This document shows, piece by piece, positions 1 through 11,278 of a stretch of DNA of 64,000 nucleotides. Each line of letters opens with the position of its first letter. The stretch's first letter is position 1. Position numbers and translations under genes: made by a program. Source of the stretch: Lingula anatina (Eukaryota; Brachiopoda; Lingulata; Lingulida; Lingulidae); NCBI RefSeq assembly GCF_001039355.2, contig NW_019773781.1, positions 517,692 to 581,691 of the forward strand, written 5' to 3'. The notes under the pieces are model-generated. The model searched no databases. It saw only the letters and a list, made by a program, of their open reading frames with translations, and was not told the origin of the DNA.

Positions 1-1032
1 TTAGTCCTCTTGGACACGTATAAAGGCAATGGCAAAACGAGATGATTCTTAGCGTTACTATTTTGTATGGAGAAAGTAAAGGCGGTTTAAATGTATAGTA
101 TAAATGAAACCGTTCCTCTCCCACGTTGTGTACGAACGAGACCGGTGTAACATGACGGAGACCCCCCCACTTTCCCAGTGATGGGGAGTTTGCTTCCCAT
201 TCATTTGTGGATGTAAACCTAGGTATGGGATTTAGGTATGGGAATCCAGTCATACATAATGGTTGACAACATAATGACCATCAATTTTAGTAATAAAATA
301 TAAGTGTCATGGCCCATGGAACGTCAGTCACACCTTGAAAACACCAAAATTAAAAAAATAATAATTATAACTGTACTGAAACGAGTTTACTTCTATTTTT
401 AACACTTTTATAACGACAAACAAAAGCATAAATGAGGCTTAAAATGCCTAAGAATTGAATCTGAGTAAAAACCATTTATATACAAAAAAAGGCATAACTT
501 CATCAAAACTGAACCGATTAGGCTTATTTTCACATTTGATCTGTATATTGCTCTTATTAATCAGGCTTAAAAGTTTTAAAGCAAAATATGACACGGTTTT
601 CATGTTATCTGTGTAATGGTGGTAAAAAATATGCTGAAAAAAAGCGAAAAAAAAAAAAAAAAAAACCCGCATAACTTTTGTAAAAATTGTCCGATCAAGC
701 TTATTTTCGAACTCATCAGTTAAGTAAGTTTGAAGACAAAGGTGAAACGGTTTTCCACTTGTTAACATTGAAAGTGCACGGCGACGACGGCGACGGTAAC
801 GACGTCAGCGGCTTCGACAGACGCAGGTGCCGCTATATGTACAGACATATCTGTGTTGTACATAAAAATTAGGTTCCAAGTCCGTAGTTCCATTAGGCTA
901 AATAATCGGGCGGAATATTTAAGTATTATATGACGTCGGCACTGATGACCTATGATTAAAAATAGCGAAGCTTGACCTATATACAACTGACTCACGCTGA
1001 TATACGGAATCCGGGATGACGCTGGCTTCACG

Positions 1033-4000
1033 ATGTTCTGGAGGCTGGGACGTCGCTGTCGGCTCTTGTGGTCAATTGTGATTGTAACAGTTATTCTAAC
1101 AGGCCTGTGGTTTATGATTCTCTCTTCTGCTGGTGGCGGGTCTGGCAAAATTACCGTTGCCGTTGTAGAAGAACACCATGAAGGTAAAGTAATCGTGAGG
1201 GGCACAGAAACAGTATAGTTGACTCAGTCCGTCCACTTACACACAGATTGCCTGTAGAGGGATTGCGCTTTACTCATGGACCCGGATACGGGGGCTACAT
1301 AACATTTATTATCATTTATACACATTAAGCTTATCTAGGATCCTATCCAAGTTTATTATGTAGCCAGACGGTTCAGATTATTATGCACTGATTTAGTTTG
1401 GTTTTCTGTTGGTTCATGATTGTTGTAGAATTATATAGGGTATCAATCGGCTTTATTAATTTCTATAACGCACGTCCGATTTTTTATTTTATTTTATTTT
1501 ATTTTATTTATTTATTTTTTTTTTTTTGCTTACTTCGCAGACACGATTTTTTTTTTGTATTGTTTTTTTTTTAACTCTTATTTTTTCCTTCCAACTCATT
1601 TTCAAGAATTAGATTATTGGTTTACAATCTGTACAGTAGGCTTATTCTCATCTGACAGTATTTACACGATTTGGATTTGAGACATTGTGAGTAGTTTCTT
1701 TGATCTTCATTTGTTAGTTTTCCTGTGCAACCTATGTCAGGAACCACTGTATAAGAAAATAATCTGTCAATAACATTTTAAAATCTTTATATTATCAATG
1801 AAATCTTTGGAAGTTGACATGTTATGGTTTTTATCACGATGCATAAATGATACTGTTCACATACTGGAATTTGGCATGTATGACGCACAAGTAGCTTTAG
1901 ATAACATTTCACACCTAGAAGTTCAAATTTACTATAGTCTTTGTTTGAAGCCTGGTTATCCTGTAGAATTACCAAGTAGATAATACGTAGTCCTGCCTTC
2001 TAGAGGGGCGGGCATGTGTTGAACTTAGTACAAGTAACCAATAACTTCATGATTTATTTGATCAGTCTTTGCCAAATACTTTTCAACTTACAGACCAGAC
2101 GGGCTACTAGGGTCTGAGAATATACTGACCCGACACAAAATTCACTGGCCCAGTCCACTTTTCAAAAAAGAAAATAATAATAATAAATTAAATTAACACA
2201 CTGAGAGAAAACAGATTTCCTATCACAAGTAAGAACAAAAATGTGGGGTTTTCAGAAAAGGTTATTTAAAAGAAATAGACTTCACCACTAACCTGAACAT
2301 TTTTTTAACGGATTGGATTGGATTATATAACTGACCGTTTTTCTGGAATTTAACCGGTGCGGTCCAATTTAACTTTTAATTTAATTAAAATTGGCAGTCA
2401 GGCAAGTGGTTAACGCCGCAGACTGTTTTATTGACATTTTTAATTATTAGAATTGTATATAAAAATCTGAGGAATACGAGAACAAAGGAGAAGAGATAGA
2501 TCTGCATATTTGAGATTTGGCTTTGATTTTATAATGTAATTTTTTAGTTTAGTAAACAGATCCTGTGGAAGTTACAACGCGGCGTCGTTCTAATTCTTTT
2601 CCGTGTGCACAGTTTGAGAATCTCTGTAGCAGTATTTATTATTAAAATAATTGAGTTATCCTAAGAAGAGAGCCTGTAGCACGTGTAGTACCCGGACTTT
2701 GGGGTTTATTTTAAAAAGAGGGGTCATTTTTAACTATATGTCGGGTTGTAATGAAAATGGTTCCTCAAGTTGACGGCCTGTAGTGACACAGTGTTTGGGG
2801 GTTTATTTTAAAGGTTTATTTATGATATCTTGTCGGCGTAGTAATCAGCCTACCCTGACACTATACATACTGTACTCTGCTTTCCATAGTGAATTTTGAC
2901 AACAGGCCCCTCCAAACGCAAGAACTCCTGTAAAGATAAAGTTTCTTCTAGTTTAAAGGACTGCAATGGCCATATAAATTTGAAAGGGGGATTTTTTTCT
3001 GAAAAAGGGGATCATTTTATCATCAAACTATGATACTATGCCACGGGTACTTTCAGCAACAATAACCCAATAAAATAATTTAAATAAGGTTCCACTTCTT
3101 TTCATCCTTATTTCAGTTCTACGGTATTGGTATGAAGCGGTAAACAAAGGGTTATTGGCAGAGCAAGGAAACGTTCTGGTAAGACAAATATAGCATTTGT
3201 TTCAATTATTGTACGTGTAATTAGTTAACATAAAAAGTGCACAATATTAGTGCTGGAGTACCTCATATATCTGATATCTCGTTAATTAAAGGCTTCCACA
3301 TATGTCAGGCCCGTAGCCAGTCGGGGTTCGGGGGGATCGAAAGAACCGCCTTTTTTGTTAGGAAAAGGTCCATTCTGGGTAAAATTTGATCTAGGCACAC
3401 CAAGGTTTCACTGTTAAAGGTCTACTTTTTCGGAAAAAGAACCCCCATTTTGAAATTGCTGGTTACGGACCTATATGTTCTCTTTTTTGCGATTTTTCTG
3501 TGTCAGCGAATCGAGGTTTCTGGAGCGTTTACTGTGATTTTCTTCAGATTCACGTAGACGGTCACAGTGACAACGCACCGCCGGAGTTGATCGAGGATTT
3601 CCCGTTCTTCCATCGACCAAGAAATTCTAAGGAGCTAGCGGCAATGCTGCAAAGAAATGACGCTTTTATATTGGTAAAATGAGAAATATTTTGACGTTAT
3701 TTTCTTCCAGGGGTAATGCATTCATGTTGCTCTATCTTTAGAATGAATGGGATTCCCTCTAAAACGTAAAATAAATTCTGTGGTTTACTTTTAATTATTT
3801 TCTATGCAGTAAAATCATTTCAAGCTTTGTTTATAAATATTTTACAGTTTTATCGGTGTTTTATATTATATTTAAACTGTCAGATTAAGTTATTACAAGT
3901 ATTTTGTTTTTGTTTCATTTCCAATGAGGTTCGGATTACTGAATGTCAACATTTCAATGAGTATCTGTTATACGCAAATGTGGCCATAGAAACATCTTCT

Positions 4001-5665
4001 TTTAATGAAGTTTTAAGTTGTGGTTATTTGAATATTACCAACAAAGCGTTCATTTTATGCCCAAAATTAATTGTTAAATTTACATAATTTGAACTTTCAC
4101 AAGAAATATTTAAAAGGCGTTTGCCCTACATGTATCATTTGTAGAATTTTCATCTTTTCTTTCAAATTTCTTCTGGTCCACCAACAGGGTGCCATATCGA
4201 CCGGTTTGTTCAGTAGCTGGGTGTGGATATGGCCCTCCTGGGACAAGAACAACGAGCAGGAACACCCGAATTCTACCCTAGGGTACGAGGTCTCCGAGAC
4301 CGACGTCGGCTGGTTCTGGTTGAAGTCTGCTACCACTAGGGAGCTGGAAAAGAAGTTCTGCATGTGCGAGGTTAATATTGCATTTCTGAATGGGTCTCAG
4401 TTTTTTTTAGTTTGGCTAATTGATAAATCACAATATGTACTCTATGTAATAGCTTCAGATGAAAATTTCACTTGAGAATCGTATTTTTTATTTATTTTTT
4501 TTACAGATTATTTGCCGACGAAGCGAAATGGTTGATTGTTATGATTGTTATCTTATCGTTCTAAAACTATAGATTAAATAAATGATAAATTGATTGATCA
4601 AGAATCCTGAACACCATCTTGCCATATATTTAGGTGGAAAACGGACAGAGATACTGCATGTATGCGGACTACGATCATTTTGAGAGTTCCAGGCAAAAGC
4701 AAGAAACGACGAGGGACGCAAAGTCACAGTCTGACGATATATTTATTCCAATACCTGCTTCGCATTGTCAAATAAAAAATTCTGTCACATTTTATCAAGT
4801 AAGGGACGACGTTGCTGTACGCATGATGAAAGACGGTTCCTTGGTGAAACCCGGATCGCGGCTTGTTTTGGATATTGACGAAGACTACTATGGCTGCGAG
4901 AGCGGAGCAGAAGTTCTGTTGAATTCCGGAATAAAATGGGATTTGGTGCAAAGAATTGACGATCTTGTGTCAGAAATGATCTGTCCATTAAGCGTTTATC
5001 ACGAACAAGAAGCAGACGGTCTTTTGACGCAGCTGATTGATATCGTTGTAGAGCAATGCAACAGAGCTACCTCTAATACTGGCAATAGCTGCGGAGACAC
5101 AGTCCCACAGATTGTGGATGGAGTCGTACCGAAATTAATGAAGATAGTACAAAACGAACCTTACACTAAAGAGCCAATATCAGAAATGTTCTGTTCAGAG
5201 CAATTTAAGCACAATGGCATCAAATATACCGCCAAAAAGCTTGTTAAACATTTGGCGAAATTGACTGCAGCTCAGCTACAGACACTGAGAAGTGTCGGCT
5301 TTTGCCTGATTACTTCGCCTAATTCTATAATATTCGACCAAGGGGGTAACATACTTAAAATCTGTCATGGGGCAAATACCCCCTTTGACTCTGTGGTTTC
5401 ATTCCATACGCCAAACTTGCCAGAGATTGACGAAAGGACGCGACAACTTCGAGAAATTTTACACCAAGACACTTACGGCGCTCCTAAAATCGTCACGGTG
5501 TGTCGTTCAATGAGGGACGGATATACGCCGAAAAAGTATTGGAAACGCATTGAGAAAGATGTATTAAACGTGGTGCTCACTTCTCAAACAACTAGTTTTG
5601 AAGTGGTTTATGATGAGAATTTGTTAGGTGGAAGGTCTGGTTGGCCTTATGGCCGAAAACACTAG
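1033..5665 (+). CDS. UPF0489 (C5orf22-like) family protein with N-terminal signal anchor, copy 1
   Basis: Five coding exons join in phase: 1033-1183, 3117-3178, 3548-3673, 4188-4370 and 4634-5665 (stop). All introns are GT..AG, giving 517 residues. Residues 1-10 are basic and 11-30 hydrophobic, which suggests a type II signal anchor with the rest lumenal or extracellular. The conserved part follows: VVEEHHEVLRYWYEAV (about 44-59), HVDGHSDN (73-80) and LDIDEDYYG (253-261). These correspond to the EEHNE, HxDSHxD and LDIDxDFF blocks of UPF0489 proteins. The DxHxD plus DxD pattern recalls metal ligands of the arginase/deacetylase fold; that link, and any enzyme activity, is inference. The substrate is unknown. 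Human C5orf22 is, to my knowledge, not membrane anchored, so the anchor is unusual. The start is the first ATG of the open exon and immediately precedes the basic-hydrophobic leader. The 343-codon last exon is uninterrupted. A possible polyadenylation signal is at 6019-6024. Confidence 0.75.
1184..3116 (+). other. Intron 1 of UPF0489 gene copy 1
   Basis: This is about 1.9 kb of AT-rich intron with T-rich runs near 1480-1600. It starts with GTAAAG and ends with TTTCAG. I see no gene in it. The same intron in copy 2 is colinear except for a roughly 200-base deletion near 12376 (relative to 2177-2590) and the LTR insertion at 12767-13044. Confidence 0.6.
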
Positions 5666-6018
5666 TTTATTCTTGCCATGTTAAAGACTATTAAAGAAAT
5701 GGAGCCCAGTCCAGAGGGAGCTAATAGAACCCAGTTAGAGGAAGTAGAGCCCTCGGAACTGTGCACTGTTCACTTAACAAGATAGGCTCCCTATATCGCA
5801 AGAATAGGGAACTGTTGATTTTGTACTGTTTGTTCTTTTGTTAAACATTGACGAAAATCCACCCACTGACTATTCTAGTCATTTCATTAATGTAATGGAC
5901 GTCGTTGATAGTCGTTATTTTAATTTTTTAATTTAAAAAAAGTATAATGCCAATGTGATATTCAGGTATTTACAACAGAATCTTTAAAATCTTTAGTTAT
6001 TTTTACATACAAGAATTA

Positions 6019-6024
6019 AATAAA
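6019..6024 (+). terminator. AATAAA polyadenylation signal, UPF0489 gene copy 1
   Basis: An AATAAA lies about 350 bases after the stop codon of the last exon, in AT-rich DNA. The equivalent motif is preserved in copy 2 near 16109. An ATTAAA closer to the stop (about 5689) is an alternative. Use of either site is inferred. Confidence 0.4.
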
Positions 6025-6596
6025 CATGTTAACAGAGTTTTATAATATATATATATCTAAGGCACCAAGTCTTTATTGTTTTCATTTTATTTTACACTGA
6101 GTTTACGTTTGACTTCACCTGTGACGTTATAGAGCACGGCAAGAGCCAAAGCGGTTCACAAATTGGCGGTTTTAGTTGTGAGTAGTCTTTGCCATTTCAA
6201 ACGTCTACTGTGGAGTTGACAAAACAATATGACGTTTGAAAAACAATATGACTTTTGAAAAAAAAACTTTTCTTGCTGATAATCCCAACGAGCAGATAGC
6301 TTTTTTTATGAGAAGGCTATATGCATGACGCCATGCCGGGTAAGTTAGGTATGGACTCAATTCAATTTTCAAATTTGAGTTGGTAAAGGATAGAGATCAA
6401 AGCAAAAAGAGAAAAGAAATATGATTGACGACGCAGACTTTATGATGATGACAAGCAATAAGTTATTGTCAATATTGAACACTACTTTAAAACTATACCG
6501 GATGTTTAAGCAAAAAGGTAATTTGCTGGGACACACGAGAGCCTGCATTTGTTTTCGATTGTGAGGCCAGCTCGTTGTTGTGGTGAACTGACATGC

Positions 6597-6700
6597 GTCA
6601 TACGGGATTTGAACCCGTGACTTGCCGTTATCATGGTTTGTTGATGGCTTGGTATTTTTTTTTGCAACCTAGCACGTTACCGACTGCGCCGTGACTGCCC
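6597..6700 (-). repeat. tRNA-like Pol III promoter segment (SINE head), unit 1
   Basis: On the - strand there is an A-box-like GGCGCAGTCGGTAACG (6675-6690) and a B-box GGGTTCAAATCC inside a T-arm-like stem (6603-6616). The spacing between boxes is larger than in a normal tRNA, and the middle is filled by an A-run, so this is a tRNA-derived element and not a working tRNA. Equivalent segments lie at about 7883-7968 and 16826-16911. A decayed one lies at about 18317-18404. Confidence 0.6.
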
Positions 6701-8062
6701 CGCCCACCCTCCGTACGTACGAGTTTCCTCTTATAGTAATCAAATGCAATTATTAGAAATTATTTCGAGCAAAAAATCTTCGAAAATCTTTGGGTTCGCA
6801 CCCGCGTATAAGTGTCTAACTGTGCCCAAGACGGCGTAGGTACCACGAGGCCACAGCAGCTTCGTTGATAGGGAACGTGTCAAATGGAAATTTTCTACTT
6901 TCTCACAGAGAGAGCCAGTTTGGCTGTACATGTATACATGTATATCTGCCATAACAATCAATAGGCCGTGATGCGTACATATGTAGTTCATCACGCGCAT
7001 CGCCATGGGACGGTTTTAGCTTTAGCAACCCCATTAGAAGAGGGAATCGTAAGAAAAGCTTCAAATATGCATAAGCTGATGCGCTTTCCATTCATGCAAT
7101 TGAAACGAAGCGTATTTTCAGAAAAATATCATTAGTTTTTGGTCAACAATCAATAATCAATAATCAAAAAACTAAATCATTATAGAATGAAAATTTAGGG
7201 GTGAAACGGCATTGGATGGAGACTTTGCTGCCTTGGCTGAGGTCTGTGCTTTCTGAGTGCTTTTCTAGTTTTCATTTTGTTTTACACTGAGTTTACGTTT
7301 GACTTCACCTGTGACGTTATATAGAGCACGATAAGAGCCAAAGCGGTTCACAAATTGGCGGTTTTAGTTGTGAGTAGTCTTTGCCATTGCAAACGTCCAC
7401 TGTGGAGTTGCCCCGGGCACTCTATGAATGTATGTACAGTCTTGATAAGCCGCCAAAGGAGGGTTGGGGGGGGGGGGGGGCAAAAAAAAAGTATGATTAG
7501 GTAAAGCGATAGCGGCAATGTAACTTTTCGAAAAAAACTTTTCTTGCTGATACTCACGAATAGAGTGCTTTTTTATGAAAGGCCTGCATAACATGCATGG
7601 TGCCATGCTGGGTAAGGTATTGACTCAATTTAATTTTGATCTGTTGAGTAGTTGGTAAAGGATAGAGATCAATGACCATCCCCGTCTAAGTATCATGTTA
7701 AAGAGTGAGAAAGCAAAGAGAAAAAGAAATATAATTGACGACGCAGACTTTATGATAATGGTCATTAATTCTAAACTTTACCGGATTTAATGCAAAAGGT
7801 AATTTGCTGGGACACACGAGGGCCTGCATGCGTTTTCGATTGCTGGTCTACCTCTTTGTTGAGGTGAACTGACATGCGTCATCCGGGATTTGAGCCCGTG
7901 ACTTGCCGTTATCATAGTTTGCTGATGGCTTGGTATTTTTTGCAACCTAGCACGTTACCGACTGCGCCGTGACCGACCCACCCACCCTCCGTACGTACGA
8001 GTTTCCTCTTATAGTAATCAAATGCAATTATTAGAAATTATTTCGAGCAAAAAAATCTCATT

Positions 8063-8143
8063 GAAAAGCTTTGGATTCGAACCCGCGTAGAAGTGTCTAA
8101 CTGTGCCCAAGACGGCGTAGGTACCACGAGGCCACAGCAGCTT
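8063..8143 (-). repeat. Second tRNA-like segment of the repeat unit
   Basis: On the - strand, TGGCCTCGTGGTAC (A-box-like, 8121-8134) and GCGGGTTCGAATCC (a near-canonical B box, 8073-8086) are spaced as in a tRNA. The acceptor ends pair poorly, which argues against a functional tRNA. The same segment is found at about 6787-6866 (B box decayed to GGGTGCGAACCC) and about 17006-17086. Each unit therefore carries two tRNA-like regions in the same orientation, roughly 190 bases apart. Confidence 0.55.
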
Positions 8144-8952
8144 CGTTGATAGGGAATGTGTCAAATGGAAACTTTCTACTTTCTCACAGAGAGGACCAGA
8201 TTGGCTGTACATGTATACATGTGTATCTGCCATGATAATCAATAGGCCGTGAGCCGTGCATATGTAGTTCATCCCGCGCATCGCCAGTTTGCGAACACGG
8301 TATTATCATAAAGTTGTTAAAATTCATCATTTAGACGAGCACTGATTTGAAAAGCCGACACGGAGCGTTCCTAGATAGATTATTATTATTATTATTATTT
8401 TACTATATGACTTTGTTTTATGCTGAGATTTAGTTTGGCTTCACCAATGACGTTGAAGAGCACAATGGGACGGTTTTAGTAACCCCATTGGAAGAGGGAA
8501 TCGTAAGAAAAGGTTTAAATATTCATAAGCTGATGCGCTTTCCATTCATGCAATTGCAACGAAGCGAATTTTCAGAAAAATATCATTAGTTTTTGGTGGT
8601 GATCCGGATTAATAATCAATCAATAACCAATAATAAAATACTAAATCATTATAGGATGACAATTTAGGGGTGAAACGGCATTGGATGGAGACTTTGCTGC
8701 CTTGGCTGAGGTCTGCGCTCTCGGAGTGCTTTTCTAGTTTTCATTTTGTTTTACAGTGAGTTTACGTTTGACTTCACCTGTGACGTTATATAGACTACGA
8801 TAAGAGCCAAAGCGGTTCACAAATTGGCGGTTTTAGTTGTGAGTAGTCTTTGCCATTTCAAACGTCCACTGTGGAGTTGCCCCGGGTACTGTGTAAATAT
8901 ATGTACAGTCTTGAAAAGCAAGGCCAAAGGAGGGGGGGGGGGGGCAAAAAAA

Positions 8953-8953
8953 N
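8953..8953. other. Single N at a repeat-to-unique junction
   Basis: The base left of the N belongs to a G-run/A-run repeat. The sequence right of it matches no other repeat unit and leads within 162 bases into a ribosomal protein L3 exon. The position suggests a collapsed assembly gap or a join, not a simple ambiguous base. Confidence 0.6.
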
Positions 8954-9114
8954 TGACAGCCTAAATGACAGGTTATGGAAGTTCTGCAGTTGTAGTAAAT
9001 TTATGATAAACTGCTTCAGAAAATGTTTGTCTTATAAAGTATTTGGACAACATGTAAGCAGGAGATTACAAACTCCAAAGAGTCGAGGTATATAATTTCA
9101 TGATTTTTCCCCAG

Positions 9115-9541
9115 TCTCTGCTGACGCACACCAAGAGGAAGGCCTTGGAGAAGATCAGTCTCAAGTTCATTGATACCTCCAGCAAGTTTGGCCATGGCCG
9201 CTTCCAGACTCATGAGGAGAAGAGAAACTTCTTGGTCAGTTTATTTCTTTTTTTAAAATCATTTTTAGCGTTTTAATTGTGAGTGTGCAGATAGAAGAGA
9301 AATTAAAATGCTTCTCTTTTCAAAACTTGGAAACAATTTGATCTCACCCATGCTTAAATTGGTCAGCACCTTCAGCAAGGTAGCAGTCTCTGTAATCGAA
9401 TTATGATTTTTCCTTTATCGTGGTGCATAACGTAACAACCAATAACCACTATCACATTAGAGTCATGAGTTTAACAGTTGTTTTCACATTATTTCTTTAT
9501 CTTTCCAGGGTCCTCTCAAGAAAGATCGTACAGATGCTTAG
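9115..9541 (+). CDS. RPL3: Ribosomal protein L3, last two exons only (5' part absent)
   Basis: Exon 9115-9234 follows a CCCCAG acceptor and reads [18 protein letters not shown].., then [19 protein letters not shown]. Exon 9509-9541 reads [10 protein letters not shown] and stops. This is the conserved C-terminus of eukaryotic large-subunit protein L3 (the family has SLL(V)xTKRxALEKIxLKFIDT and a KFGHGRFQT block), about 50 of roughly 400 residues. Splice sites are intact (CTTG|GTCAGT, CCAG|GGT) and an AATAAA follows at 9622-9627. No upstream L3 exons are seen; an N at 8953 and repeats lie there instead. It is either the 3' end of a real gene whose 5' part was lost in an assembly gap, or a 3' fragment carried along in the tandem duplication. 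Confidence 0.85.
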
Positions 9542-9621
9542 GACAACCAAGAAAACCCTTGATTTGTGGGATTTAATCAAGAGACACTAAATTTCTTTTC
9601 TGCAAAAGAAAAAAAAATGAA

Positions 9622-9627
9622 AATAAA
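9622..9627 (+). terminator. RPL3: AATAAA polyadenylation signal after the RPL3 tail
   Basis: An AATAAA lies about 80 bases after the L3 stop codon in an A-rich stretch, at the expected place for the short 3' UTR of a ribosomal protein gene. Confidence 0.6.
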
Positions 9628-11278
9628 AAAATGAATGAGATACTTGTTTTTATGTTTTTAAAAGCTTACACTTCATAAAGGTGTTCAGATATTTCGCGGA
9701 TGGACGACTTCCCCTCTCGCAACCTTTCATAATTACAAAGTTTTAACTTGTCATGTCTGGGTTAGTCCTCTTGGACACGTATAAAGGCAATGGGCAAAAC
9801 GAGATGATTCTTAGTATTACTATTTTGTATGGAGAAAGTAGGCGGCGGTTTAAATATATAGTATAAATGAAACCGTTCCCCTCCCACGTTGTGTACGAAC
9901 GAGACCGGTGTAACATGACGGAGACACCCCCCACTTTCCCAGTGATGGGGAGTTTGCTTCCCATTCATTTGTGGATGTAAACCTCGCTCAAGATTTTAAC
10001 TCACTTAGGTCAGACAAACCCTAACATAATTAAATTGAAGGCTGGCTTTCTGTTACACGGACCCTCTGCCTCGTTTAACCGGGAAACGTGCTAAAGACGT
10101 TTTAAATATCTGAAATGTGGGCAATTCACACTAAAATGTGCATAAAAGGCCCTTTATTTTGTATAAACCATGTTATCAAAGAAGCGAATTTCCAACGATA
10201 ATGGTGACTGAAACGAAACGACTTGTGGTTTATATCCCACGTGTTGTGGCTCCCTTTTGCTCAATAATTGGGTTGCGTAGTCTTTGGTATCGGTGGCGTT
10301 GGCTGTCCGCACACGAAGACGCAGAAAGGCGGTCTTTCCCTTCCTGCCTCTCTTCTCTATAGGTATGATTAGAATAGCGACTTCCGAAAATACAGAAAGC
10401 AAAGCTGTCAAATGTACAGACAAAAAACTGAAAATAACACAATGGGATACTGTCAATTCTAGATGTGACGCAATAATACATTATGCTTAACGGAGGTTAG
10501 ATCGATTTAGGTATGGAAACCCAGTCATACATAATGGTTGACAACATAATGACCATCAATTTGAGTAATAAAATATAAGTGCCATGGCCCATGGAACGTC
10601 AGTCACACCTTGAAAACACCAAAATAAAAAAAAAAAATTATAACTGTACTGAAACGAGTTTACTTCTATTTTTAACACTTTTTTGTAACAACAAACAAAA
10701 TCAAAAATGAATTGAATCTGAGTAAAAACCATTTATATACAAAAAAGGCATAACTTCATCAAAACTGAACCGATTAGGCTTATTTTCACATTTGATCTGA
10801 ATATTGCTCCTATGAATCAGGCTTAAAAGTTTTAAAGCAAAATATGACACGGTTTTCATGTTATCTGTGTAATGGTGGTAAAAATATGCTGAAAAAAGCG
10901 GAAAAAAAAACAGCATAACTTTTGTAAAAATTGTCCGATCAAGCTTATTTTCGAACTCATCAGTTAAGTAAGTTTGAAGACAAAGGTGAAACGGTTTTCC
11001 ACTTGTTAACATTGAAAGTGCACGGAGACGACGGCGACGGTAACGACGTCAGCGACTTCGACAGACGCAGGTGCCGCTATATGTACAAACATATCTGTGT
11101 TTGTACATAAAAATTAGGTTCCAAGTCCGGTAGTTCCATTAGGCTAAATAATCGGGCGGAATATTTAAGTATTATATGACGTCGGCACTGATGACCTATG
11201 ATTAAAAATAGCGAAGCTTGACCTACATACAACTGACTCACGCTGATATACGGAATCCGGGATGACGCTGGCTTCACG

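Larger units (their letters stand above)
1..8952. repeat. Tandem duplication, copy 1 (about 10 kb unit)
   Basis: The sequence from base 1 onwards recurs almost exactly from about 9762 (for example the block at 1-185 against 9762-9985, and 226-300 against 10505-10580). Exon 1 of the enclosed gene recurs 10,246 bases later and its last exon 10,054 bases later, so the two copies differ by indels. The unit holds one UPF0489-family gene plus a downstream array of tRNA-like repeat units. The left edge lies outside the window and the right edge is at an N (8953). Bases 1-1032 are upstream flank of the gene and show no other coding signal. Short open frames there lie in A/T runs and are not conserved as proteins. 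Confidence 0.9.
6079..8952. repeat. Array of SINE-like repeat units downstream of UPF0489 copy 1
   Basis: Three successive starts of the same unit are seen at about 6079, 7265 and 8735, each opening with a TTTTACA(C/G)TGAGTTTACG block. Units are about 1.2-1.5 kb; the third is cut off at the N at 8953. Each full unit contains, on the - strand, two tRNA-like segments with recognisable A and B boxes, a G-run followed by an A-run, and an ATAATCAATAATC-type tail. The open frames of 60-90 codons here are within the repeats, are not consistent between copies and are not treated as genes. No transposase or reverse transcriptase is present, so any mobility would be non-autonomous. Confidence 0.75.

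Noticed and set aside
6597-6700. Functional tRNA gene on the - strand
   Set aside because: A and B boxes are present, but the spacing is too long, the acceptor strands do not pair and the same segment recurs in repeat units. It is a tRNA-derived repeat.
10154-10456. 100-codon - strand open frame in the copy-2-specific block 9985-10505
   Set aside because: No family recognised, no conserved splice context and no second copy to compare.
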